In this document: positions 17,717-26,632 of the stretch, piece after piece
How the letters are laid out: each line of letters starts with the position of its first letter
How positions within the stretch are numbered: the stretch's first letter is position 1
Assembly: GCF_002879865.1 (NCBI RefSeq)
Contig: NZ_PNXY01000015.1
Span: forward strand, 106,424-170,423
DNA length: 64,000 nucleotides
Reading direction: 5' to 3'
DNA from: Paraburkholderia rhynchosiae
GTDB lineage: Bacteria > Pseudomonadota > Gammaproteobacteria > Burkholderiales > Burkholderiaceae
Position numbers and translations under genes: made by a program
Notes under the pieces: model-generated
Database searches by the model: none
The model's input: only the letters and a program-made list of their open reading frames with translations
Told to the model about the DNA's origin: nothing

Positions 17717-17813
17717 GCGCGCTGAAGCAGGGCCAAGCATCGGCAAGCGCCGCAAAGCCCCAAACGCGCACGCGGTACATGCAACGCAGATACGTCGCGG
17801 CGAAAGGCGCGCG

Positions 17814-18152
17814 TCAATGGGCCTGCATCTTCGAGAACATGTTCAGCACCGCGACGCCAGCAACGATCAGCCCGAGCCCGATGACGGCGGGCACATCGGG
17901 CACCTGGCGGTACAGCAGCAGAGCCACCAGCGTGATCAGCACGATGCCGGCGCCCGACCACACCGCGTAGACGATGCCGACCGGAATGCTCGTGAGCGTC
18001 AGCGACAGGCAGTAGAACGCGAGCGCGTAGCCGAGCACCACCACCGCGGACGGCACGAGCCGCGTGAAGCCGTCCGATGCCCGCATCGCGGAGGTCGCAA
18101 TCACCTCGGCCACGATCGCGATGCCGAGCAATGCATAAGGCGGCATCCGCAT
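17814..18152 (-). CDS. SMR-family multidrug efflux protein
   Basis: A 112-residue four-helix small multidrug resistance protein, EmrE-like. It keeps the essential membrane Glu (Glu16 in AIVAEVIATSAM). It also has the helix-2 region YALAFYCLSLTLTSIPVGIVYAVWSGAG and helix-4 GLGLIVAGVAVLNMFS. These proteins are proton antiporters that work as antiparallel dimers in the inner membrane. The gene begins four bases after the upstream UPF0303 stop, so the two form an operon. Confidence 0.93.
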   Translation of the reverse strand: MRMPPYALLGIAIVAEVIATSAMRASDGFTRLVPSAVVVLGYALAFYCLSLTLTSIPVGIVYAVWSGAGIVLITLVALLLYRQVPDVPAVIGLGLIVAGVAVLNMFSKMQAH

Positions 18153-18156
18153 GGGC

Positions 18157-18654
18157 TCAGGCCTTTACAAGCGCGAGCTTGCTGTAGTCATGACCGAGGT
18201 GCGCGCACAGCGCCTCCACCACGAACTCATGATCGGCGCGCTGTGGCAAGCCGGATACGGTGACCGAGCCGATCACGCCGGCGCCCGCGACCGTCAACGG
18301 AAACGCGCCGCCGTGCGACGCATATTCGGTGGCGGGCAGGCCGTGCTTGTCGGTGAGCGTGCTGCCGGCCTGCTGCATCTTCAGGCCGATCGCGTACGAG
18401 CTGCGCCGGAAATGCGCGACCGTGTTGCCCTTGCGGCGCGCCCAGTCGACGTTGTCGGGCGTCGCGCCGTCGAGCAGGCTGAAGAACAGCGGTTGACCGA
18501 AGGTACGCACGTCGATGGCGGCGGCAATGCCGCGTGCCTTCGCGACTTCGTGCAGATAGGCGCCGATTTGCCATGCGCGGTCGGCATCGAATTGTGGGAA
18601 CACCAGCGCGTGTTCCTGAGCGGCAATGACCTGCAGATCGTGAGCGATGTCCAT
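18157..18654 (-). CDS. UPF0303 / GlcG-HbpS-like protein
   Basis: A 165-residue cytoplasmic protein of the UPF0303 (YBR137W) group, which shares the heme-degrading GlcG/HbpS-like fold. Seen are AAAIDVRTFGQPLFF, WARRKGNTVAHFRRSSYAIG, and HGGAFPLTVAGAGVIGSVTVSGLPQRADHEFVVEALC-type sequence in the last third. The ATG at 18654 was chosen over an open frame running to 18819. It is the first gene of a two-gene unit with the SMR pump. The enzymatic role of bacterial members is not settled. Confidence 0.85.
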   Translation of the reverse strand: MDIAHDLQVIAAQEHALVFPQFDADRAWQIGAYLHEVAKARGIAAAIDVRTFGQPLFFSLLDGATPDNVDWARRKGNTVAHFRRSSYAIGLKMQQAGSTLTDKHGLPATEYASHGGAFPLTVAGAGVIGSVTVSGLPQRADHEFVVEALCAHLGHDYSKLALVKA

Positions 18655-18907
18655 GGAGTTCCAGGGCGAGTAGGAGTGCGGGCGCGAGTCGTCGTGGATT
18701 CGGGGTGCTTTCGTCGTGGAGTCGTCGTTGATTCGCCGCGAATGTGAGACGGCGCGCCGGGAGGATCTGATTCTAGCGCAGCACCTCATGAAGGCCTTCC
18801 GCGATACGACGCCGCCCACGCCTCGCGCGACCTGACCTGCAATCTGACCTGCAAGGGCCGCCAGCAGCGGGACCGCCCAAGATTTGAAGCCGTTTCTTAA
18901 ATGGCTA

Positions 18908-18936
18908 TTGCGTCAGCTTTCGCTTTGTTCTATAAT
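18908..18936 (+). promoter_or_regulatory. Promoter of tRNA-fMet
   Basis: TTGCGT, 17 bases, TATAAT (18931-18936), 15 bases before the tRNA 5' end. Good sigma70 match. Confidence 0.75.
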
Positions 18937-18951
18937 CTTTTCTTCGACGGG

Positions 18952-19028
<77 letters not shown>

Positions 19029-19072
19029 AAAGCTGAATCAGCGAACTGGTTGGAACGTCGAAGACAACATTG

Positions 19073-19101
19073 AAGGCTTGCCAAACCGGCAGGCCTTTTT
19101 T
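19073..19101 (+). terminator. Intrinsic terminator after tRNA-fMet
   Basis: AAGGCTTGCC, a short loop, GGCAGGCCTT, then TTTTT. The stem has one G-T pair. Confidence 0.75.
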
Positions 19102-19316
19102 GTTTGCGCGGCTGCTTGTTCTCCTCATGTAGCCCAAAGAGATACCTGCACCGGATTGATCCGCAAACACCGCAATTCGCGCATCCGCAAGCGCTCCCCG
19201 CGTCTCTTTCGCACCACCCGCGCGCGGCACAGATCACATTGCGCGCCGCCGTCTCCGCGCACGGTAAAACGCCGCCCCAGTGATAAACTCCTAGCACCCT
19301 TTCTCGCCCCCTTCCT

Positions 19317-19862
19317 ATGAAATTCTGTTCTGTCTGCGGCCACGGGGTCAGCCTGAGCATTCCGCCGGGCGACAACCGCGAGCGCTTCGTATGCGGCAGT
19401 TGCGGCACGGTGCACTATCAGAATCCGCGCAACGTCGTCGGCACGGTTCCGGTCTGGGACGACAAGGTGCTGCTGTGCCGTCGCGCGATCGAACCGCGCT
19501 ACGGCTACTGGACGCTGCCCGCGGGCTTTATGGAAATGGGCGAGACCACGGCCGAGGCCGCTTCGCGCGAAACGCTCGAAGAAGCCGGCGCACGCGTCGA
19601 AGTGCAGAACCTGTTCTCGCTGCTGAACGTGCCGCATGTGCATCAGGTGCATCTGTTCTATATGGCGCGTCTGCTCGATCTGGACATTGCAGCGGGCGAG
19701 GAAAGTCTCGAAGTGAAGCTCTTCGACGAAAGCGATATTCCCTGGGACGAGATTGCCTTTCCCACCGTCGGACAAACGCTGCGCTTCTTTTTCGCCGACC
19801 GCGCGGCCGGCAGTTTCGGCCTGCATACCGGCGACATCTTCCGCTCGCTGCGCGAAGGCTGA
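19317..19862 (+). CDS. NUDIX hydrolase with zinc ribbon
   Basis: A 181-residue NUDIX pyrophosphohydrolase. An N-terminal zinc ribbon (CSVCGHG near residue 4, CGSCG near residue 26) precedes the NUDIX fold. The NUDIX box is complete at residues 70-92 (GFMEMGETTAEAASRETLEEAG), supplying the metal-binding glutamates. The form resembles NudC-like or ADP-ribose-type members, but the substrate cannot be told. It precedes aat by nine bases and may be co-transcribed with it. Confidence 0.93.
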   Translation: MKFCSVCGHGVSLSIPPGDNRERFVCGSCGTVHYQNPRNVVGTVPVWDDKVLLCRRAIEPRYGYWTLPAGFMEMGETTAEAASRETLEEAGARVEVQNLFSLLNVPHVHQVHLFYMARLLDLDIAAGEESLEVKLFDESDIPWDEIAFPTVGQTLRFFFADRAAGSFGLHTGDIFRSLREG

Positions 19863-19871
19863 GCGGCGCGC

Positions 19872-20609
19872 ATGGTTCCCTGGCTCGGACCCGACGATCC
19901 GTTTCCGCCCGTCGAGCGCGCGCTCGGCGCGGCAAGCGGCGCCCCCGGTCTGCTCGCGGCGAGCGGCGACCTGCTGCCGTCACGGCTCATCGACGCCTAT
20001 CGCCACGGCATCTTCCCGTGGTATTCGGACGGCCAGCCCGTGCTGTGGTGGAGCCCCGACCCGCGCATGATCCTGCGCCCCGCCGAGTTCAAGGTGTCGC
20101 CGTCGCTGCGTAAAACGCTCAAGCGCGTGCTGCGCGACGACGCGTGGGAAATCCGCGTGGACCACGATTTCGCCGCCGTGATGCGCGCCTGCGCGCAAGC
20201 GCCGCGACGTGGCCAGCGCGGCACGTGGATCACTGCGGACGTGGTGGACGCGTATTCGTCGCTGCATCGCGCGGGCGATGCGCACAGCATCGAAACATGG
20301 TTCGAAGGCGAGCGCGTGGGCGGTTTGTACGGCGTCTCGTTCGGCAAAATGTTCTTCGGCGAATCGATGTTCGCGGACGTCACGGATGCCTCGAAAATGG
20401 CGCTGGCCGCGCTTGTCGGGCACTTGCGCCGTCACGAAATAGAAATGATAGACTGCCAGCAGAACACGTCGCATCTGGCGTCGCTCGGCGGTCGCGAGAT
20501 AGCGCGCAAGGCGTTCATCGCGCATGTTCGCGCGTCGGTCGACGCACCGCGCATTCCCTGGCGCTTCGACAAGACCGTGTTGCTCGATCTGCTCACGCGA
20601 GCGGCGTAG
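19872..20609 (+). CDS. aat: Leucyl/phenylalanyl-tRNA-protein transferase
   Basis: This is the L/F-transferase of the bacterial N-degron pathway, which adds Leu or Phe to proteins with N-terminal Arg or Lys for ClpS/ClpAP degradation. The 245-residue product contains the family hallmarks AYRHGIFPWYSDGQPVLWWSPDPRM, ETWFEGERVGGLYGVSFGKMFFGESMF and DCQQNTSHLASLGGREIAR. It forms a functional group with bpt, which follows after 115 bases. Confidence 0.97.
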   Translation: MVPWLGPDDPFPPVERALGAASGAPGLLAASGDLLPSRLIDAYRHGIFPWYSDGQPVLWWSPDPRMILRPAEFKVSPSLRKTLKRVLRDDAWEIRVDHDFAAVMRACAQAPRRGQRGTWITADVVDAYSSLHRAGDAHSIETWFEGERVGGLYGVSFGKMFFGESMFADVTDASKMALAALVGHLRRHEIEMIDCQQNTSHLASLGGREIARKAFIAHVRASVDAPRIPWRFDKTVLLDLLTRAA

Positions 20610-20724
20610 GAAGAATCAGGCCGAATCCGGATCCGCTGACTGAAACGCGCGGATCGAAAGCTGCAACAGGAGCCGCAACGCGCGGCGGATTTGCATTACC
20701 AGAGACGCTTCGAGAGCTGCCAAC

Positions 20725-21546
20725 GTGACTCATCCCAACGAGCTGCCTCTTTCTCCGCTTTCGGCGCTGCAATTTTATGCAACGGCGCCCTACCCCTGCA
20801 GTTATCTCGACGGGCGCATCGCGCGCTCGCAAGTCGCCACGCCCAGTCACCTGATCAACTCGGACGTCTATACCGATCTCGTCAAAGCAGGCTTCCGGCG
20901 TTCGGGCGTGTTCACCTACCGTCCGTATTGCGACGGTTGCCGCGCGTGCGTGCCGGTGCGTGTGCCGGTCGATCAATTCGAACCGAACCGCACGCAGCGG
21001 CGCGTCTGGAAGAAGCATGGCGACATGATCGCCACGGTCGCGCCGCTTCACTACGACGAAGAACACTATGCGCTCTACATGCGCTATCAGTCGGCGCGGC
21101 ATGCGGGCGGCGGCATGGACCGCGACAGCCGCGATCAATACGAACAGTTCCTGCTGCAAAGCCGGATTAACTCGCGGCTCGTCGAATTCCGCGAGCCGCT
21201 GCGGGATCGGCCGGATTCGCCCGGCCTTTTACGCATGATCAGCATGATCGACATTCTCGGCGACGGGCTTTCGTCCGTGTACACGTTCTTCGAACCGGGA
21301 CTGCCGCATACGAGCTTCGGCACGTACAACATCTATTGGCAGATCGAGCAGGCGCGCAGCCTGAAGTTGCCGTATGTGTACCTTGGCTACTGGATCCGCG
21401 AGAGTCCGAAGATGGCGTACAAGGCCAATTTCAGGCCGCTCGAAGGTTTGATCGACGGCGTGTGGCGCGTGCTCGATCCCGCCGGCATCGATCCCGCGCC
21501 GGTCGGCGTGACGCTGCAGGGCAAGCGTGGGCCACTGCGGCCCTGA
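20725..21546 (+). CDS. bpt: Aspartate/glutamate leucyltransferase (Bpt)
   Basis: An Ate1-like transferase that adds Leu to proteins with N-terminal Asp or Glu, completing the N-degron set with Aat. The 273-residue product has the N-terminal Cys motif YRPYCDGCRACVPVRV, the SARHAGGGMDRD region, and the C-terminal Ate domain (LSSVYTFFEPGLPHTSFGTYNIYWQIEQA, YLGYWIRESPKMAYKANF). Translation starts at GTG 20725; no nearer ATG fits. Confidence 0.96.
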   Translation: MTHPNELPLSPLSALQFYATAPYPCSYLDGRIARSQVATPSHLINSDVYTDLVKAGFRRSGVFTYRPYCDGCRACVPVRVPVDQFEPNRTQRRVWKKHGDMIATVAPLHYDEEHYALYMRYQSARHAGGGMDRDSRDQYEQFLLQSRINSRLVEFREPLRDRPDSPGLLRMISMIDILGDGLSSVYTFFEPGLPHTSFGTYNIYWQIEQARSLKLPYVYLGYWIRESPKMAYKANFRPLEGLIDGVWRVLDPAGIDPAPVGVTLQGKRGPLRP

Positions 21547-21702
21547 GTGCTTGCGATAGCGGCGGCGCGCTGCGCCTCGCCTTCTGCCTCGCCTTCTGCC
21601 TCGTCTCATGGCATGCGCGGGCCGCTGCGGCCCTGACCGGTTGCCCTGACGGTCACGCACCCGCCCGGCTCCTGCCGGGCCTCATTAAAAGCGCAAAGCC
21701 GG

Positions 21703-21708
21703 TAAAAT
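21703..21708 (+). promoter_or_regulatory. Possible -10 element of pyrD
   Basis: TAAAAT 37 bases before the pyrD start. The -35 region is not clear. A GC-rich 6-bp hairpin (21663-21680) lies just upstream but has no T-run. Confidence 0.4.
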
Positions 21709-21745
21709 AGCGGGTTCCCATTTTCCGGCCGCCCGGCTTCGTCCC

Positions 21746-22768
21746 GTGTTCAGTTCCCTCTATCCGCTTGTACGCGCCCAACTCTTTCGCATGGATGCGG
21801 AAGACGCTCATCACCTGACCTTGCGTGTGCTTGGCGCCGCGGGCCGAACCGGTCTTGCCGGCGCGCTCGCCGCGCGCGTGCCGGACGCGCCGCGCACGGT
21901 GATGGGGCTAACGTTCCGTAACCCGGTGGGGCTCGCCGCGGGGCTCGATAAAGACGGCGCCTCTATTGACGGTCTGGCCGCGCTCGGCTTCGGCTTCATC
22001 GAAGTGGGCACCGTCACGCCGCGCGCGCAGCCCGGCAATCCGCGGCCGCGCATGTTCCGTCTGCCGCAGGCGAATGCGGTGATCAACCGCATGGGCTTCA
22101 ACAATGCCGGCGTCGATCAGTTCGTGAAGAACGTGCAGGCCGCGCGCTATCGCGGGGTGCTTGGCCTGAACATCGGCAAGAACGCCGACACGCCGATCGA
22201 ACGCGCCGCCGAAGACTATCTCTATTGCCTCGAACGCGTGTATCCGTTCGCGAGCTATGTGACAGTCAACATCTCGTCGCCGAATACGAAGAACCTGCGC
22301 CAGTTGCAAGGCGCGGACGAACTCGACGCGCTGCTCGCGGCGCTCAAGGACAAGCAGCTGCGTCTCGCCGACATGCACGGCAAACTCGTACCGCTCGCGT
22401 TGAAGATCGCACCCGACCTCGACGACGAGCAGATCAAGTCGATCGCCGACACGCTGTTGCGCCACCGTTTCGAAGGCGTGATCGCGACCAATACCACGCT
22501 CTCGCGCACGGCCGTCGCAGGCATGCAATACGGCGACGAAGCCGGCGGCCTGTCTGGCAAGCCGGTGTTCGACGCGTCGAACGAAGTGATCCGCAAACTG
22601 CGCGCCGAAGTCGGCGAGACGGTGCCGATCATCGGCGTCGGCGGGATTTTTTCCGGCGACGATGCCCGCGCGAAGCTGGCCGCCGGTGCATCGCTGGTTC
22701 AGCTCTATACCGGCTTCATCTATCGGGGACCTGCGCTCATCGGCGAATGCGTGCAGGCGCTTCGTTAG
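21746..22768 (+). CDS. pyrD: Dihydroorotate dehydrogenase (quinone)
   Basis: A class 2 PyrD, membrane-associated and quinone-linked, catalysing the fourth step of pyrimidine synthesis. The 340-residue product has the short N-terminal helical membrane-association domain (FSSLYPLVRAQLFRMDAEDAHHL). The FMN barrel contains NPVGLAAGLDKDG, EVGTVTPRAQPGNPRPRMFRL, NRMGFNNAG, and VNISSPNTKNLRQLQ with the catalytic Ser of class 2 enzymes. IIGVGGIFSGDDA and LVQLYTGFIYRGP complete the fold. Start codon GTG. Confidence 0.97.
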   Translation: MFSSLYPLVRAQLFRMDAEDAHHLTLRVLGAAGRTGLAGALAARVPDAPRTVMGLTFRNPVGLAAGLDKDGASIDGLAALGFGFIEVGTVTPRAQPGNPRPRMFRLPQANAVINRMGFNNAGVDQFVKNVQAARYRGVLGLNIGKNADTPIERAAEDYLYCLERVYPFASYVTVNISSPNTKNLRQLQGADELDALLAALKDKQLRLADMHGKLVPLALKIAPDLDDEQIKSIADTLLRHRFEGVIATNTTLSRTAVAGMQYGDEAGGLSGKPVFDASNEVIRKLRAEVGETVPIIGVGGIFSGDDARAKLAAGASLVQLYTGFIYRGPALIGECVQALR

Positions 22769-22912
22769 CCGCGTGGCGCGGTCTCAGCGCTGTTCGGGCC
22801 TGGCCTCGCGGCGGCCCGGTAATACAGGCATGAACAACGGTATTTAGCGTTCGGCCGTCTGCTTTGTTAAGCTTCCGCCCGCTAAAACGCCATACGAACA
22901 AAAAGGAACGCA

Positions 22913-23707
22913 ATGCAACTCGGGTTGTTGAAAAAAGTTTTCGTCGCCGCTCTGATCGGCGCTTCGTTCACCGCTGTCACGGCACACGCCAACGACCTGC
23001 TGGATCAGGTCAAGCAGCGCGGCACGCTGCGCATCGGCCTGGAAGGCACCTTCCCTCCGTTCAATTCAAAAGCGCCGTCGGGCGAACTGGTCGGCTATGA
23101 CGTCGACATCGCCAAAGCGGTGGCGGCGAAGCTCGGCGCGAAGCCGGAATTCGTCACGACCGAATGGAGCGGCATCATTGCGGGCCTGCAGGCCGGCAAG
23201 TTCGACGTGATCGTCAACCAGGTCGGCATCACGGATGCGCGCAAGCAGGTGCTCGATTTCTCGCCGGCCTATACGTACTCCGCCGCGCAGTTGATCCAGC
23301 GTAAGGATGACACGCGCCAGTTCAAATCGCTCGACGATCTGAAGGGCAAGAAGCTCGGCGTCGGGCTCGGCACGAACTACATGGACATGGCGAAGTCGGT
23401 GCCGGGCATCGACGTCAAGACGTATCCGGGCGCGCCTGAATACCTGCGCGATCTGGCGGCTGGCCGTCTTGACGCGGCGCTCAACGACCGTCTGATGCTC
23501 GCGTATCTGTTGAAGAACTCGCAGTTGCCGCTGCGCACCGGCGCGAATGTCGGCGCGGGCAACCCGTCGGGCATTCCCTTCCGCAAGAACAACCCGAAGT
23601 TCGCCAAGGCGATCGACGAAGCAATGACCGAGCTCGAAGCAGACGGCACGTTTGCGAAGATTTCGGACAAGTGGTTCGGCATCGACGTCAGCAAGCCGAT
23701 CAGGTAA
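22913..23707 (+). CDS. Polar amino acid ABC substrate-binding protein
   Basis: A 264-residue periplasmic solute-binding protein of the SBP_bac_3 type. After a Sec signal peptide (about residues 1-26, cut after AHA) come QVKQRGTLRIGLEGTFPPFN, LVGYDVDIAKAVAAKLG and EWSGIIAGLQAGKFDVIVNQVGIT. This resembles the cystine-binding FliY/TcyJ group. The ATG follows AAAAGGAACGCA. A permease gene follows 111 bases downstream; no ATPase gene is present in the window. Confidence 0.92.
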   Translation: MQLGLLKKVFVAALIGASFTAVTAHANDLLDQVKQRGTLRIGLEGTFPPFNSKAPSGELVGYDVDIAKAVAAKLGAKPEFVTTEWSGIIAGLQAGKFDVIVNQVGITDARKQVLDFSPAYTYSAAQLIQRKDDTRQFKSLDDLKGKKLGVGLGTNYMDMAKSVPGIDVKTYPGAPEYLRDLAAGRLDAALNDRLMLAYLLKNSQLPLRTGANVGAGNPSGIPFRKNNPKFAKAIDEAMTELEADGTFAKISDKWFGIDVSKPIR

Positions 23708-23818
23708 CCGGCTTCGGATGAAACGAAGGGCGGCATCGTCGGGATGCCGCCCTACGCATTTTGCGGCACGCGTCCACATAGATCATGTGCGCTTTGCGCG
23801 CCAACCCGAGCACCGCTC

Positions 23819-24478
23819 ATGTCCACCACTTCCCTGCTCGTTCAATCGCTTCCTGTGCTCGCGCAGGGCGCCGTCCTGACGGTCAAGTTCGCAGTTCTGT
23901 CGATGTTCTTCGGCCTGATCGCGGGCGCCATGCTCGCGTTGATGGGTGTGAGCCACAGCCGCATATTGAACTGGATCGCTCGCATCTACGTAAGCGTGAT
24001 GCGCGGCACGCCGCTGCTCGTGCAGATCTTCGTGATCTATTACGGGCTGCCGAGCTTCGGCATTTCGCTCGACCCGACGCCGGCGGGCGTGATCGCCTTG
24101 TCGGCGAACGTGGCCGCGTATCTCTCGGAAAGCATGCGCGGCGCGATCCTCGGCATCCACCACGGACAATGGCTGGCCGCCTACAGTCTCGGACTCTCGC
24201 GGCGCCAGACGCTGCGTTACGTGATCGCGCCGCAAGCCTTGCGCATTGCCGTGCCGAGTTTGTCGAACAGCTTGATCAGCCTGATCAAGGATACCTCCCT
24301 GGTCTCGGTGATTACCGTGACGGAGTTGCTGCGCAGCGCGCAGGAAATCATTGCGTCGACTTATCAGCCACTGCCGCTTTATCTCGCAGCAGCGGCCGTC
24401 TACTGGGTGCTGTGCCAGGTGCTCGAACTTCTGCAGCGCTGGTATGAACGGCGCCTCGCGTTGCCGTCCAGACACTGA
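23819..24478 (+). CDS. Amino acid ABC permease (TcyL-like)
   Basis: A 219-residue HisMQ-type permease. Transmembrane segments include GAVLTVKFAVLSMFFGLIAGAML and IFVIYYGLPSFG. The EAA loop that docks the ATPase is QWLAAYSLGLSRRQTLRYVIAPQALRIAVPSLSN. The ATG at 23819 gives the usual family length. It pairs with the preceding binding protein and probably imports cystine or a similar amino acid with an ATPase encoded elsewhere. Confidence 0.92.
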   Translation: MSTTSLLVQSLPVLAQGAVLTVKFAVLSMFFGLIAGAMLALMGVSHSRILNWIARIYVSVMRGTPLLVQIFVIYYGLPSFGISLDPTPAGVIALSANVAAYLSESMRGAILGIHHGQWLAAYSLGLSRRQTLRYVIAPQALRIAVPSLSNSLISLIKDTSLVSVITVTELLRSAQEIIASTYQPLPLYLAAAAVYWVLCQVLELLQRWYERRLALPSRH

Positions 24479-24512
24479 ACATCAGACACTGACCATCAGG
24501 CACTGAGCAACT
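24471..24512. repeat. 14-bp imperfect tandem repeat
   Basis: Three units (GACACTGAACATCA, GACACTGACCATCA, GGCACTGAGCAACT). The first unit contains the permease stop codon, so the repeat arose across the gene end. Confidence 0.7.
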
Positions 24513-24541
24513 GACCACTGAGAGCCGAACGCGCGCACCGC

Positions 24542-25282
24542 CTAGCGGCTCGCGAATGGCGCGGCCTGGTCCAGCGGCGCGCCGAAACGCTCGAAACGCG
24601 GCGCGTAGTAGCGGTCCGGATCGAGCGAGTACGCGACGTGACGTGTGCGCCCCATCAATTCCTTGCGCGGAAAGAAGCCGAAATAACGGGAGTCGGCACT
24701 GTTGTCGCGATTGTCGCCCAGCATCAGATACTCGCCCGGCGGCACCGTCACCGGCCCGAACGAATCGCGCGGGCTCGGCGCTTCGGGCGTGAGGCGCACG
24801 GTATGCACAACGTCGTCGAAACGCTCGGTCAGATAATCGCCCGGCGATGCGGCATCGCCCGGCAGCGGTTTGACCGTGAGCGGCTGATAATCGGCACGCA
24901 CGCCATTCACATACAACACGTTATCGTGCATCGCGACCGTATCGCCCGGCAAGCCGATCAGCCGCTTGACGATCAGCTCGTGCGCCGCCGACGAATCGAT
25001 CGTCACAATATCGCCACGCTGCGGATCATGCAGATGCGCGATCGCGATATGCGTGAGCGGCAGGCGCAGATCGTAGGCCATCTTGTCGACGAAAATCCGG
25101 TCGCCTTCGCGAATGGTCGGCAACATCGAGCCGCTCGGCACGACGTTCCAGTCGGCCACCGCGCTGCGAAACAGCACCATTAGAAAGAGAAACGCGACGA
25201 GGCTCTTGTTATCGCGCCATAGTTTGGCAAGCATGCGCATGGCAGGCGGCTCCGTTGGAAGGTGTTCGAAAGCATCGGACAT
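24542..25282 (-). CDS. lepB: Signal peptidase I
   Basis: A 246-residue membrane serine protease that cleaves Sec/Tat signal peptides. It has one N-terminal transmembrane segment (SLVAFLFLMVLFRSAV), the catalytic Ser52 in NVVPSGSMLPTI and the catalytic Lys106 in ELIVKRLIGLPGD. The conserved boxes GEYLMLGDNRDNSADSRYFGF complete it. It has only one clear membrane helix. It lies outside a lepA-lepB-rnc context, so it may be a second, accessory LepB. The start at 25282 is chosen over one 14 codons upstream. Confidence 0.93.
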   Translation of the reverse strand: MSDAFEHLPTEPPAMRMLAKLWRDNKSLVAFLFLMVLFRSAVADWNVVPSGSMLPTIREGDRIFVDKMAYDLRLPLTHIAIAHLHDPQRGDIVTIDSSAAHELIVKRLIGLPGDTVAMHDNVLYVNGVRADYQPLTVKPLPGDAASPGDYLTERFDDVVHTVRLTPEAPSPRDSFGPVTVPPGEYLMLGDNRDNSADSRYFGFFPRKELMGRTRHVAYSLDPDRYYAPRFERFGAPLDQAAPFASR

Positions 25283-25405
25283 GACGGCGTTTTCTTCGCC
25301 GCATGCCGGTGCAAATCGTACCACCGAGGATGGGCTGTTTTAGCGGTTGCTATCGTTGTTGCCCGTTGCGGTCCCGAGCGCCGCTGCGCCACTTTCGCCC
25401 CGCCG

Positions 25406-26392
25406 TCACTCCCCCGCGAACTTCAGGCCTAACGCCGCGCGCGCGGCGTCAGCCATCGCGATCATCTGCAACGACTTGCTGTGCGGCATCAGTGGACTTT
25501 CAATCTGCCCCGCGCGGATCAGCTCGCAGAAATGCGCGGTCTCGTAGTTGAGGCCGCCGCCTTCAAACGGCTCGTCAAGCTCGACCATGCGGCCATCGGC
25601 GTAACGGATGGTCGCGCGCGACGGGTTCCACCACGGTTCGTGAATCGTCACGTGGCCGCCTGTGGCCATCAGCAGCGCGTCGCCCTTGCCGTGCAGGTCG
25701 AGCCCGCAAAAAAGCTGCGCGATGCCGCGCTCGTGCTGACTGTTCAGGCTCGCAAACGTATCGACGCCAGTCGAACCGAGCCGCCCGAGCGTTTGCACTT
25801 TACGCGGCGCGCCGAGCCAGTCGACGGCGAGAAACATCTCGTAGATGCCGATATCGAGCAGCGCGCCGCCCGCATGCTCGAACGACAGCGACGGGTGATC
25901 GTCCGGCACGCCCGGCACTGAGCAACCGGCCCGCACGAGTCCGACTTCGCCGATCGGATCGTCGCTTAGATGCGCGCGCAACTTTCTGTACAGCGGATAA
26001 AACGGTGGCTTCATCGCTTCCATGAAGAGCCGTTGCGCGGCGCGCGCGGCGTCGATCACGCGTTCGAGTTGCCGCTCGTTGATGGCGGCGGGTTTTTCGC
26101 ACAGCACGTGCAGACCGGCGCGCAATGCGGCGACCGCGTAATCGGCATGGCTGTCCTGGACCGTGGCGATATAGAGCGCGTCGATCCCGCTTGCGAGCAG
26201 CGCGTCGAAGCTTGCGCAGAGTTGGCCGCCGAACTCATCGGCGAAAGCCTGGGCCGGCTCCGCGCGGCGCGACCACACCGCGGCGACGCGCGCCTGCGGC
26301 ACATGCGCGAGACCTTGAGCGAAACGGCGGGCAATGCGGCCCGTGCCGACGATTCCCCAACGGATCGCGCCGTCCGATGGGATTGCTTGCAT
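25406..26392 (-). CDS. Gfo/Idh/MocA family oxidoreductase
   Basis: A 328-residue NAD(P)-dependent dehydrogenase. The N-terminal Rossmann domain shows IRWGIVGTGRIARRFAQGL, ALYIATVQDSHADYAVAALRAGLHVLCEKPAA (the EKP motif with its Lys) and MEAMKPPFYPLYRKLR. The C-terminal domain carries the conserved region GGALLDIGIYEMFLAVDWLG. Substrates are typically sugars or inositols. ATG 26392 is preferred over a GTG twelve codons upstream. It lies downstream of a GntR-type regulator gene on the same strand, which may control it. Confidence 0.9.
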   Translation of the reverse strand: MQAIPSDGAIRWGIVGTGRIARRFAQGLAHVPQARVAAVWSRRAEPAQAFADEFGGQLCASFDALLASGIDALYIATVQDSHADYAVAALRAGLHVLCEKPAAINERQLERVIDAARAAQRLFMEAMKPPFYPLYRKLRAHLSDDPIGEVGLVRAGCSVPGVPDDHPSLSFEHAGGALLDIGIYEMFLAVDWLGAPRKVQTLGRLGSTGVDTFASLNSQHERGIAQLFCGLDLHGKGDALLMATGGHVTIHEPWWNPSRATIRYADGRMVELDEPFEGGGLNYETAHFCELIRAGQIESPLMPHSKSLQMIAMADAARAALGLKFAGE

Positions 26393-26632
26393 TGGGTGCC
26401 CTATGGCGTTTGTCACGGCATTTGTCACGATTAGCTGGCGTCCATGCGGTTAAGAGCAGCCGCTATTGTCGCGCATGCCGCCCACGCGTGCCGGCACGAG
26501 CGAACGCCGCACGTCGTGCGCGCTTTTCGAAAAAGGACGAACGGGAGACAAACAGAAGGAGGTCCATGCGCTGCTGTAGTACCGCTTACAGCAGCGCCAG
26601 AAGCCGCGCTTTCTCTGGGCTTCGTCTACGTC

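Noticed and set aside
21663..21680. Hairpin GCCCGG-N6-CCGGGC as terminator of bpt
   Set aside because: Only a 6-bp stem and no T-run; not enough to call.
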